Of a stretch of DNA of 21,727 bases, positions 1-7,429 are shown in pieces. The DNA comes from Nitratifractor sp. (GTDB lineage: Bacteria > Campylobacterota > Campylobacteria > Campylobacterales > Sulfurovaceae): positions 1 through 21,727 of the forward strand of contig WFYP01000113.1 of assembly GCA_015490055.1 (NCBI GenBank), in the 5' to 3' direction. The notes beneath the pieces were generated by a model, which saw nothing but the letters and a program-made list of their open reading frames with translations, made no database searches and was not told where the DNA came from. Numbering within the stretch: position 1 is the first letter of the stretch; each line of letters opens with the position of its first letter. The position numbers and the translations under genes were made by a program.

Positions 1-647
1 CTGCTTTAGAGAGTAAAAGCTTTAAAGGTGAATTAACAATAAATGATGATACTTCATTAACAGTAAAATATGGTAAATTTACTAAAACTTATCCTAGTCC
101 TGTTGAACAAAATAAAAGACATTTACAAGTTTTAAAGCAATTTATTGAAGATAACATTGAGTTACCTCAAAGAATTAAATTAATGGGTGGCTTTGAGTAT
201 GAACAAAAAGTTTTAATTCACCCTAATACAAATGTTACAAACGAAACTCTTCCTAAAGATTTTGTAAGAAGCGATATATTTGCATCCAATAGAGTAAAGG
301 AGATTAATAATCTTTCTATATCTAATCTTTTATTAAAGGCAACAAGAATAATCACTCCAAGTTTAGCTAAGACAATAGCAAATAAATTAATATTGGCTCA
401 CAAACCAGTTAAGTTTGATTATACAAAAAAGTATAAAATTGCTAAAGAGAAAGAAATTATTAAAGAAAAAGTAGAAGAGAAAGAAGTTTGTGAAGATATA
501 TGCCCAAGATGTAAAGAGGGAAAATTAGTAAAAAGAGTTAGAAAAAGAAAAAATGAATCAAGTAAATATAAATCTGATGAATTTTTAGGTTGTAGCAGGT
601 TTCCAAAATGCAGATATACGCAAGAATTGGAGGCTATAGCATCTTAA
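1..647 (+). CDS. NERD-domain nuclease-like protein with C-terminal topoisomerase-type zinc finger (5' partial)
   Basis: The frame is open from base 3 through the stop at 645-647, so the gene starts before the window; the ATG at 183 is internal. The visible 214 residues begin ALESKSFKGELTI, matching the E-x-K strand of NERD (nuclease-related) domains. They continue with the family-typical YPSPVEQNKRHLQVLKQFI segment, where NP-x-x-QN-x-x-H is usual. A charged Lys/Glu-rich linker follows. The protein ends in a CPRC...C...C zinc ribbon (CPRCKEGKLV then GCSRFPKCRY), as in the zf-C4 fingers of type IA topoisomerases. NERD proteins are predicted nucleic-acid-processing enzymes with a restriction-endonuclease-like fold; the substrate is unknown. 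The finger suggests DNA binding. The domain assignment is fairly secure, the function is not. Confidence 0.72.
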   Translation, partial: ALESKSFKGELTINDDTSLTVKYGKFTKTYPSPVEQNKRHLQVLKQFIEDNIELPQRIKLMGGFEYEQKVLIHPNTNVTNETLPKDFVRSDIFASNRVKEINNLSISNLLLKATRIITPSLAKTIANKLILAHKPVKFDYTKKYKIAKEKEIIKEKVEEKEVCEDICPRCKEGKLVKRVRKRKNESSKYKSDEFLGCSRFPKCRYTQELEAIAS

Positions 648-720
648 CACTATATAAATCTTTTGGGATACATATCAGAGAATCAACAGCAATATAAAGT
701 TATTTTGATTTTAATATTTT

Positions 721-744
721 GTTACGAAGCTGGAGCTTCGTAAC
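721..744. repeat. Perfect short hairpin, 11-bp stem
   Basis: GTTACGAAGCT and AGCTTCGTAAC flank a GG centre, giving an 11-bp perfect palindrome. No T-run follows on either strand, so it is not a canonical terminator. The AGCTTCG half-motif recurs in the composite repeats at 3251-3277, 5062-5091 and 19995-20021. It lies in the 254-bp gap between the NERD gene and the nasA stop. Confidence 0.6.
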
Positions 745-776
745 TAATAGAAATTGCTTGTTTGTTGTGTATGATT

Positions 777-855
777 GGTCGGTAAACCGACCCTACAACA
801 TGGAATAGAATCAAATATTTAAATTTTATATATACGTAGGGTCGGTTTACCGACC
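777..855. repeat. REPIN-like inverted pair of palindromes (GTAGGGTCGG type)
   Basis: The left arm 777-796 and the right arm 836-855 are perfect 20-bp inverted repeats around a 39-bp AT-rich centre. Each arm is itself a near-palindrome (GGTCGGT-AA-ACCGACC) followed by CTAC/GTAG. This head-to-head pair of REP-like hairpins is the REPIN layout. It sits downstream of nasA and may serve as an mRNA 3' end. The GTAGGG edge is shared with the element at 13771-13886. Confidence 0.65.
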
Positions 856-901
856 ACGAATGAGTATTTAATATATTTGTGTCATTATGTTTATTGGTAG
901 A

Positions 902-3205
902 TTAGCTTTTAATTGTTGTCTCTTCTGTAGCCAGATTCTCTACATCTTTTTCCTCTCTTTGATAAGCTATCTCACCCATTATTTCGGCTTGTTTAAGTAC
1001 TATTCCATTTGGTACTTTTTGTGAATGCAACTGAACTGCACACTGTTTGTAGTTTGGTTCGAAGGATTTTTCATCGAACTCTGGTAGGGTAATGGCATTT
1101 ATTAACTGCTCATTAAAGTGGAAGGGTACGAATATGTTGCCTTCTCTTACTGTATTGGCTACTTTTACTACCACATTATCTACTCTTCCGCGGTTTCCGC
1201 TTATAGAGATTCTATCGCCACTTTTAACTTGCAGTTTTTGTGCGTCTAGTTCGTTCATCTCTATCCATGCTTCTGGGGCTAGGGCGTTTAGTATTCCTAT
1301 TGTGCCTGTTTTTGTGCGGGTGTGGAACTGCTCTACTGTTCTGCCTGTGTTTAGAATTAGTGGGAAGCTCTCGCAAACATTTTCGCTTAGTGGCTTCCAA
1401 TCTAGTGGTAATAGTTTGGCTTTGCCGTCACTTGTAGGGCATGGCATCTCTTCGGTGTAGAGGCGTTTTTTACCTTTTGGGTATTGCTCGTTACATGGCC
1501 ACTGTATTCCGCCTAGCTCTTCCATTAGCTCATAACTCATACCGCTGTAGTCGCATAGTCTGCCTTTGCTAACACGACCCATCTCTTCGAAAGCATCTCT
1601 TGGGGTTTGGATATTTTTATAGAGCATATCGTGCACACCTTCGAAGTGTTTAGAGAACTCTTTTATTATATTAAAATCGCTCATAGTATCTTCGTATGGC
1701 TCTACTGCTTGTTTTGCCCAGTTACAACGGCGTTCGCTGTTTGTGTAGCATCCCTCTTTTTCGCTCCAAGTTGCTGCACCAAATACTACATCGGCAATTT
1801 GTGCTGTATCGCTTAAGAAGGCATCTTGCACTACTAAAATATCTAACTTTTTGAGTGCACTTCGCAAGCGGTTTTGGTCTGGATAGCTAACAAGTGGATT
1901 GGTTGCTACAACCCATAGAGCTTTTATTTCACCTCTATCTATTGCATCTATAATTTGTGGGTACGCATAGCCACGCTCGGTTGGCACTAAATCTACATCT
2001 ACCCCAACAATATTTGCAAACTCTTCTCTATGGGCATCGTTTTTATAGTCGCGGTATCCTGGAATTGAGCTTGTAAATCCAAACTCTCTTGTTCCCATAG
2101 CGTTACACTGCCCAGTTATCGACATTGGCGAGCCACCCTCTTTGCCTAAGTTGCCAGTAATTAGGGCTAAGTTGTTAATTGCACTTACCGTATCGGTTCC
2201 CAAAGCACTCTGATTAACACCCATTGTCCAAGCACTCATGGCACTCTCTGCCATTGCGTAATCTCTAGCTACTGAGTAGAGTGTTTTTACATCTATTCCT
2301 GTAATTTCGGCTACATCTTGCGGTTTATAGTTTGCTAAAATATGTTTTTTAAACTCTTTAAAGCCAGAAGTTCGCTCGTTTATAAACTTTTCATCTTCCC
2401 AGCCTTGCTCTAAGATAATGTAGCAAAGTCCATTAATTAGAGCCAAATCGCTTCGTGGTTTTATTGGCAAAAATGTATCTGCCATTTGGGCTGTTTTGCA
2501 TTTTCTTGGGTCTACTACTATAATCTTTTTATTCTTTTTGTTTTTCATAAGATGGAGCTTTAAAATAGGGTGATTATCTGCAATATTTGCACCTATTAGC
2601 ATAATAACATCGGCTTTTTCAAAATCTTCGTAGCAACCAACTGGTCCATCGCTTCCAAATGTCTGCTTGTAACCCATAACGGCACTTGCCATACATAGTG
2701 TTGTGTTACCGTCGTAATTGTTAGTACGCAAGCCTAATTGTACAAATTTACCAAGAGTATAAAACTCTTCTGTTAGTAGTTGCCCCGTAGAGATCACACT
2801 AATCGCTTTGCTTCCATGCTTTGCACTTATCTCTTTAAATTTTTTAGCAACTGTGCTAAAAGCTTCGTCCCACTTAGCTTGCTTTAATACTCCATCTTTA
2901 CGAATTAAAGCACCCTTAGCTCTGCTTGGAGCTGTAACCATTTTATGCTCGCTAAGCCCCTTTGGGCAGAGTGTTCCTTGATTTACCGGATGCTTTGGGT
3001 CTCCTTTAGAGTAAACACCCTTGCCATCTTTAACCCCAACATACATACCACAACCAACACCACAATAACCGCAAGTTGTTCTAACCCACTTGTCTGGGGC
3101 TTTGGCTTTAGATACTTTGCCAAAAATTGGGTCATCAACTAAAGCGTATTCATCTTCTTTTATATCTTTGTCTAAAAAGTTTTTAATTTTTTTTATAAAT
3201 TTCAT
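902..3205 (-). CDS. nasA: Assimilatory-type nitrate reductase, molybdopterin catalytic subunit
   Basis: Predicted to reduce nitrate to nitrite in the cytoplasm. The N-terminus has the [4Fe-4S] set C45-x2-C48-x3-C52...C80, followed by the P-K-G stretch whose Lys relays electrons in NapA/NasA enzymes. C171 in NTTLCMASAVMGYK is placed as the Mo ligand, and SDGPVGCYEDFEKAD is typical of the NapA/NasA clade. There is no twin-arginine signal, which argues against periplasmic NapA. At 767 residues it lacks the BFD-type iron-sulfur extension some NasA proteins carry. The start has AGGAGAAACA directly upstream. It is the third gene after nirA and the DmsBC-like gene on the same strand; nirA and narK nearby support assimilation. 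A respiratory role or another oxyanion substrate cannot be excluded from sequence alone. Confidence 0.85.
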   Translation of the reverse strand: MKFIKKIKNFLDKDIKEDEYALVDDPIFGKVSKAKAPDKWVRTTCGYCGVGCGMYVGVKDGKGVYSKGDPKHPVNQGTLCPKGLSEHKMVTAPSRAKGALIRKDGVLKQAKWDEAFSTVAKKFKEISAKHGSKAISVISTGQLLTEEFYTLGKFVQLGLRTNNYDGNTTLCMASAVMGYKQTFGSDGPVGCYEDFEKADVIMLIGANIADNHPILKLHLMKNKKNKKIIVVDPRKCKTAQMADTFLPIKPRSDLALINGLCYIILEQGWEDEKFINERTSGFKEFKKHILANYKPQDVAEITGIDVKTLYSVARDYAMAESAMSAWTMGVNQSALGTDTVSAINNLALITGNLGKEGGSPMSITGQCNAMGTREFGFTSSIPGYRDYKNDAHREEFANIVGVDVDLVPTERGYAYPQIIDAIDRGEIKALWVVATNPLVSYPDQNRLRSALKKLDILVVQDAFLSDTAQIADVVFGAATWSEKEGCYTNSERRCNWAKQAVEPYEDTMSDFNIIKEFSKHFEGVHDMLYKNIQTPRDAFEEMGRVSKGRLCDYSGMSYELMEELGGIQWPCNEQYPKGKKRLYTEEMPCPTSDGKAKLLPLDWKPLSENVCESFPLILNTGRTVEQFHTRTKTGTIGILNALAPEAWIEMNELDAQKLQVKSGDRISISGNRGRVDNVVVKVANTVREGNIFVPFHFNEQLINAITLPEFDEKSFEPNYKQCAVQLHSQKVPNGIVLKQAEIMGEIAYQREEKDVENLATEETTIKS

Positions 3206-3220
3206 TGTTTCTCCTATATG

Positions 3221-3349
3221 TAAGCGGAAAGCAAAAAGCTGTAAGCTTAAAGCTAATAATGTAGCTTCGCTTTATTTAAATGCGACGAAGTCGCACAATT
3301 AGCTTTTGGCTTTAAGCTTTGAGCTTTAAGCTGGTAAGCGATTAGCTTA
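3221..3349. repeat. Composite intergenic repeat A: heptamer arrays around a core and hairpin
   Basis: Between the dmsBC-like stop and the nasA start. The left side is five degenerate heptamers from 3221 (TAAGCGG, AAAGCAA, AAAGCTG, TAAGCTT, AAAGCTA), then the core TAATGTAGCTTCGCTT from 3255. Next is a perfect 6-bp hairpin TGCGAC-GAA-GTCGCA (3281-3295). An inverted run of heptamers (AATTAGC, TTTTGGC, TTTAAGC, TTTGAGC, TTTAAGC...) then ends on the stop codon of the upstream gene at 3347-3349. The whole unit is an imperfect inverted repeat that fills the intercistronic space of a likely operon. Confidence 0.65.
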
Positions 3350-4945
3350 CCTCTGATTTCCTGCAAAAAAGTTTCCTGCTAGTCCTAATGGAACTACTGT
3401 TGAGTAGAACAGAAATCTTCCCATTATTTCGCTTGCGAATGCTCCGATTGTTGCTATTGTTACTACAAATAGAGCCAAACCACTCTGTCCGCTTGCTGCA
3501 AATACAATAGCAAGTAGTGGTAGGGCAACACCAAAAAGCCTTAAGCTATGTACTCTTGCTGTTTTTACCTTTTTGAATCTCTCATCTAATAGCGTTTTGG
3601 TTCTATTTAGCTGGTAATAGAGTGGGTTTTCCTTGCTTAGATATTTGTAAAAATTTACCTCATCATTAATAATTAAATGTTGCAGTGCACCTGCTAGTAG
3701 AGTTACGCTTAGTAGAACTACTGCACCGTTTGCACCACTGCTAGCTAAAAGAGCAAGCGATATTAGCAAGAAGCCAACATAGCCACTACCAAAGAAGCGT
3801 TTTGTTGTCGATTCTCTATTCCACGCAGGGCGAGCTTTGATTCTGTAAATCATCGATTGTGCATAAATTCCATATATACCAATGCCCACGCCAATAGCTT
3901 CTACAAGTAGTTTAAAGAAGCCATTAAAATCTAATAAGTACAATAGCCATACAAGTCCTGCAATGCCTGCAAATGCCCCAAGGGCAATAGCCTCTCGACT
4001 TAGCCACGAAGTTTTATAATTTCGCATTGCCCACATAGCTTTTGCAGGTCGTCCAAGGTGCAAGGCTGATAGTGGCAAGCCAATAGCTGCTGGCAAGAGA
4101 GCCATAAATGCCATAGTTGCATTTGGCTTTGGCAAGTTAAAGCCAAGTGAGTAGAGCAGTTGCCCTAAAAAGAGTGCTAAAAATGCCCCTACAGATGTTT
4201 GCGTAAGAACTGTCATAAAGACCAATGGCCACTCTGGATGGGCAGGCTTTAAAATATGTTCGTCTGCTGGCTTAAACTCTGCACCCTCTGGCAACTCTGG
4301 CAGGGTATAGCGAGTTGTTGGTTTTGTAATCTCAATATCTGGTAAGTGTGGGGCAACGCCCTCTTTAGCCATATCCTCATTTAGCCACTTATCTACATTC
4401 ACAACTTCGATATTAATAGCATTGCTAGGACAAGCTTGCACACAAGCAGGGGTTTGCCCCGCTTCTAATTTATCTACACACATATGGCACTTTGTAACTA
4501 TGCCTCTATCTGCATTAAATGTTGGTACTTCGTATGGGCAGTTCCAAGTACAATATTGACACCCTATACAGTTTGGGTCGTCGTGAAAAACAATACCATT
4601 TTCTAACTTTATATATGCATTTGTTGGACAACCTTTTAAGCACTCTGGGTCTATACAGTGGTTACAACTCATCGAATTAAATAGTTGCAAAGTATCTGGG
4701 AACTGCCCAGCCTCCATTTCGCCAACGCGTCGCCATTTTATATCGTCTGGGTTACCGTTTTGCTCGTTACAAGCAACTTCGCAACAGTGACACCCAACAC
4801 AAGCCGTTGCATCGAAATGAAAACGGTACTGTTCTCCCTCTTTGAGTTCAGGCAAGTCAATGCTGTAGTTACCACACTGCATACCAGTTTCGTTCTTATG
4901 ATTTATAAAACTCTCTAGTGGAGTATTCTTTGTTAATGGTTCCAT
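3347..4945 (-). CDS. Fused four-cluster ferredoxin / DmsC-type membrane anchor, likely electron donor to NasA
   Basis: A 532-residue fusion. Residues 40-180 carry sixteen cysteines for four [4Fe-4S] clusters of the DmsB/NrfC type (C49/52/55/59, C94/97/102/106, C126/129/132/136, C153/156/168/172). From about 236 onward is a multi-helix DmsC-like anchor with the hallmark LHLGRPAKAMWAMRNYKTSW at 296-315. By family knowledge, DmsC anchors oxidise quinol and DmsB relays electrons to a molybdopterin subunit, here probably NasA. The chosen start (4945) has AAGGGATAGA just upstream. A longer reading to 5062 would add 39 residues encoded by repeat DNA and is rejected. Partner and quinone are inferred. 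Confidence 0.82.
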   Translation of the reverse strand: MEPLTKNTPLESFINHKNETGMQCGNYSIDLPELKEGEQYRFHFDATACVGCHCCEVACNEQNGNPDDIKWRRVGEMEAGQFPDTLQLFNSMSCNHCIDPECLKGCPTNAYIKLENGIVFHDDPNCIGCQYCTWNCPYEVPTFNADRGIVTKCHMCVDKLEAGQTPACVQACPSNAINIEVVNVDKWLNEDMAKEGVAPHLPDIEITKPTTRYTLPELPEGAEFKPADEHILKPAHPEWPLVFMTVLTQTSVGAFLALFLGQLLYSLGFNLPKPNATMAFMALLPAAIGLPLSALHLGRPAKAMWAMRNYKTSWLSREAIALGAFAGIAGLVWLLYLLDFNGFFKLLVEAIGVGIGIYGIYAQSMIYRIKARPAWNRESTTKRFFGSGYVGFLLISLALLASSGANGAVVLLSVTLLAGALQHLIINDEVNFYKYLSKENPLYYQLNRTKTLLDERFKKVKTARVHSLRLFGVALPLLAIVFAASGQSGLALFVVTIATIGAFASEIMGRFLFYSTVVPLGLAGNFFAGNQR

Positions 4946-4965
4946 TCTATCCCTTTTGTTTTTAA

Positions 4966-5112
4966 AGCTTTTGGCTTTAAAAAAGCTTAGAGCGAAGAGC
5001 TTAGAGCTGAGAGCTAGTGGTGCGGCTCCGCCGCTTTTTAAAATTTTGTGGCTTTGCCACAAAAAAAAGAAGCGAAGCTACCTTGTTAGCTCTATGCCCT
5101 ATGCTCTCAGCT
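4966..5112. repeat. Composite intergenic repeat B: heptamer arrays, two hairpins and conserved core
   Basis: Fills the gap between the nirA stop and the dmsBC-like start. The left heptamers are TTAAAGC, TTTTGGC, ...TAGAGCG, AAGAGCT, TAGAGCT, GAGAGCT. Two perfect hairpins follow: GCGGC-TCC-GCCGC (5022-5034) and TTTTGTGGC-TTT-GCCACAAAA (5044-5064). The core is on the minus strand at 5062-5091 (AGCTAACAAGGTAGCTTCGC), then heptamers TAGAGCT, TAGGGCA, GAGAGCA, CAGAGCT read on that strand. It has the same architecture as the units at 3221-3349 and 19941-20051. Confidence 0.62.
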
Positions 5113-5146
5113 CTGAATTAAAAAGTTAAATAACTTTTTAATTCAG
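5113..5146. repeat. 16-bp perfect palindrome across the nirA stop codon
   Basis: Arms 5113-5128 and 5131-5146 are perfect inverted repeats around a 2-base AA centre. The palindrome contains the last codons and the stop (5118-5120) of nirA. No T-run follows in the nirA direction, so it is more likely a 3' mRNA-stabilising or attenuating hairpin than a classical terminator. Confidence 0.6.
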
Positions 5147-7022
5147 TAAACACCTTAGCTCTTTTACTTCTATCTTCGTGTGTCATTAAGTATATTGCCT
5201 CACTTAAGCTTAAAGGTACTTTTGGGTTAAGCTTAGTTACTTCATTCTCTTTTATTTTTCTAGGTTTTACCTTTATTGGCTCTAAACCATCTATTCCATC
5301 GAATCTATTTTCGCCTGTTAATAGCTTAAATAGTTTTAAGCCAAAATAAAATACTTCATGCTCTTCATTGCCTAAGCTTTTTGGCTCTTTTTCTAACTCG
5401 AACTCTACTTTTAAATCGACACTTTGCATATAAAAGTTAATTTTTGTAAAGAATGCGATAGCTTGGTGGCTGTAGTTGCTAAAGAAACGCTCTTCAAAAA
5501 TTTCGAAACTCTCATTAACTCTTTTAAACTTAGCATATGTCTTTATTAAATATTTAATATGCTCTTTAGCCTCTGGTATTGGCAAGGCTTTGTGTAGTAC
5601 ATATGCCTCTTTAGCCTCTTTTGTAACTTTACCACCAAAGAATATATGTACGCCATCTACACGATTACCCTCAGAATCTTTTGCTTTGCAACCTTCTAGT
5701 CCAATATCTGCTACTCCGTGGATTCCACACCCCTTAGGGCATGCAGACCAATTTATTCTAACAAGTCCATTCTCTAGTAATACTTCTCTATTTAAATAGC
5801 TAGACATCTCTATTGCATCTGGCTTATTTGGTATAACACCAAACGAACAAGTTGCTGTTCCAGCACACGCTATCATATTATTAAAGTAGATATTATTAAA
5901 CTTTTTATACTTTTGTGCAAGTACTGTTTGCTCGAACTCTTCTGGGGTACTAACTCCAAGAATCCATAAGTTTTGCCCAATGTCTATTCGTAAATTGCCA
6001 TCGCCTACAGTTTCGCTAACTTCGCTGGCATTTATCATATCGTTTCCGCTAAATATTCCAGATGCTACTGTTAGCTTCATTGCAAATTTGCCATCTCGTG
6101 TAAGTATTTTATTGCTTCCAAAGTTAATTGGCTGAGACTGCACCATATTTACACCAGCACTTTTACGCTCTTTGCCAAGCAGGGTATATACAGCATTCAT
6201 AAAGCTATCGTTGCCTACATCTTTTAGTAGGTAGTGTAGGCGGTTTTTGTTTCGGTTGTCGCGATAGCCATACTTTTTATATGTATTAATAATCGCTTCA
6301 AAAAGCTCTGCTACTTCGTTTTGTTCTACAAAAGTATTAGCACAAGTTGCTTGCTCGCCAACCTTTCCCCCAAGATATAGGTTAAAACCCCAAATACCAT
6401 CTTTTTGAGCCAAAACAAAAGAGCAGTCGTGCCCATAAATGTTGCAACTATTAGATAATGAGCCTAAAATTGCACCATTAAATTTACGAGGCAAGGTACC
6501 TATATATTCGCTTTTTTTTAGAAACACTGCTTGCATCTGCTCTAGTAGTGGTTGAGTGTGGATAATATTATCGTGTGCATATCCATCTAATGGGTCTGTT
6601 ACTATATTTCTTAAGTTATCTATACCTGTTTGGTAAGTAGTAATGCCAACACTGTCTAACTCTTTTATAACTGTTGCAATATCTTCTATCTTTATGTAGC
6701 GTAACTCTAATTGCATACGCGTAGTCAGGTCTATATAGTCATTACCATGCTTTAAAGCAACTTCACCAATTTTTTTAGCTTGTGTATGTGTTAGCTTACC
6801 GCCAGGGATTCTAACACGAAGCATAAAATCGCCATCTTTAATAAAGTAGCCAAAACATTTTAAATAAAACGAGCTATCCTCTTTAGATAGATTATCCCAG
6901 CCAGCACTAGCTATCTCTTCTAATCTTTTATATGTATTTTGTGGTAAAACTTCTGTTTTTATCGCTTCTATTTTATTTATTTTTTTACTTCTTGCCTCTT
7001 TGGCAGATTCTAAAATTGTCAT
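5118..7022 (-). CDS. nirA: Siroheme [4Fe-4S] nitrite reductase (ferredoxin type) with a kinase-C-lobe-like tail
   Basis: Predicted six-electron reduction of nitrite to ammonium in the cytoplasm. Residues ~55-145 form a ferredoxin-like half-domain (FMLRVRIPGGKLTHTQ ... DNLRNIVTDP). The siroheme/cluster ligands are C386-x5-C392 (CAGTATC) and C428-x3-C432 (CPKGC). A second half-domain lies at ~305-370. A sulfite reductase would share this fold, but the neighbours (nasA, narK) favour nitrite. At 634 residues it is clearly longer than common NirA/NirB-core proteins. Residues ~549-634 are an extra tail that resembles helices F-I of a Ser/Thr kinase (EVFYFGLKLFKLLTG, LNPKVP). The start has AAGGG upstream, and a TATAAT box lies on the minus strand at 7063-7068. 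First gene of the minus-strand nas cluster. Confidence 0.88.
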   Translation of the reverse strand: MTILESAKEARSKKINKIEAIKTEVLPQNTYKRLEEIASAGWDNLSKEDSSFYLKCFGYFIKDGDFMLRVRIPGGKLTHTQAKKIGEVALKHGNDYIDLTTRMQLELRYIKIEDIATVIKELDSVGITTYQTGIDNLRNIVTDPLDGYAHDNIIHTQPLLEQMQAVFLKKSEYIGTLPRKFNGAILGSLSNSCNIYGHDCSFVLAQKDGIWGFNLYLGGKVGEQATCANTFVEQNEVAELFEAIINTYKKYGYRDNRNKNRLHYLLKDVGNDSFMNAVYTLLGKERKSAGVNMVQSQPINFGSNKILTRDGKFAMKLTVASGIFSGNDMINASEVSETVGDGNLRIDIGQNLWILGVSTPEEFEQTVLAQKYKKFNNIYFNNMIACAGTATCSFGVIPNKPDAIEMSSYLNREVLLENGLVRINWSACPKGCGIHGVADIGLEGCKAKDSEGNRVDGVHIFFGGKVTKEAKEAYVLHKALPIPEAKEHIKYLIKTYAKFKRVNESFEIFEERFFSNYSHQAIAFFTKINFYMQSVDLKVEFELEKEPKSLGNEEHEVFYFGLKLFKLLTGENRFDGIDGLEPIKVKPRKIKENEVTKLNPKVPLSLSEAIYLMTHEDRSKRAKVFTELKSYLTF

Positions 7023-7062
7023 TTCAAACCCTTGTATATAGTTCTATAATTTAACTTTTCGA

Positions 7063-7068
7063 ATTATA
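7063..7068 (-). promoter_or_regulatory. Predicted -10 box for the nirA operon
   Basis: TATAAT on the minus strand, about 40 bases upstream of the nirA ATG. No convincing -35 is visible, which is common in Campylobacterota. Confidence 0.4.
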
Positions 7069-7149
7069 CTAAGATTTTACGCACTTCATTGCCTAAAAAT
7101 TAATCACCCAATATCATAAAAATTAATCTATAATTCTGCTATCAAACAA

Positions 7150-7413
7150 AACCTGAGTTTATCAATATACAATATTCATAAAAATTTAAAAATCAGGTAA
7201 GATTTTTCAAATTAAATTTGCAGGACTAGCCATAGCTAATTCAAAAATTTTATTTGGTAAAGATTGCCTGTTTTTAGACTTCCCTTTGGGTTTTACGAGA
7301 TTTAATATCTAGTAGGTAGGTTAATAATAAAAATTGGCTACGCCTATAAAATTACTAAAAACTATTAATAATCTCGTAAAATTATGGATATTGGATATTG
7401 TTAAACTCAGGTT
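7150..7413. repeat. 19-bp inverted repeat framing the nirA/narK intergenic region
   Basis: The 407-bp divergent gap holds AACCTGAGTTTATCAATAT at 7150-7168, and its inverted copy at 7395-7413 matches 18 of 19 bases. Inside are a perfect 12-bp inverted pair (TTTTACGAGATT 7291-7302 and AATCTCGTAAAA 7370-7381), a 7-bp hairpin at 7188-7207, and a weaker pair (GGACTAGCCATA at 7223, inverted near 7334-7345). No ORF was seen. The right copy ends 16 bases before the narK ATG. This may be a small non-autonomous mobile element (terminal repeats 264 bp apart) or paired operator sites for nitrate genes. No target-site duplication was recognised. Confidence 0.5.
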
Positions 7414-7429
7414 ATAAAAGGATTTATTT

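Noticed and set aside
183..647. ATG at 183 as the start of the NERD-domain gene
   Set aside because: The frame is open upstream to the window edge and encodes recognisable NERD sequence (E-x-K strand).
902..3205. Reading the Mo enzyme as periplasmic NapA
   Set aside because: No twin-arginine signal and no napGHBFD genes; neighbours are nirA, narK and a DmsBC-like fusion.
3090..3302. 70-residue plus-strand frame at the nasA start
   Set aside because: Antisense to nasA and then runs into repeat unit A; no ribosome binding site or domain.
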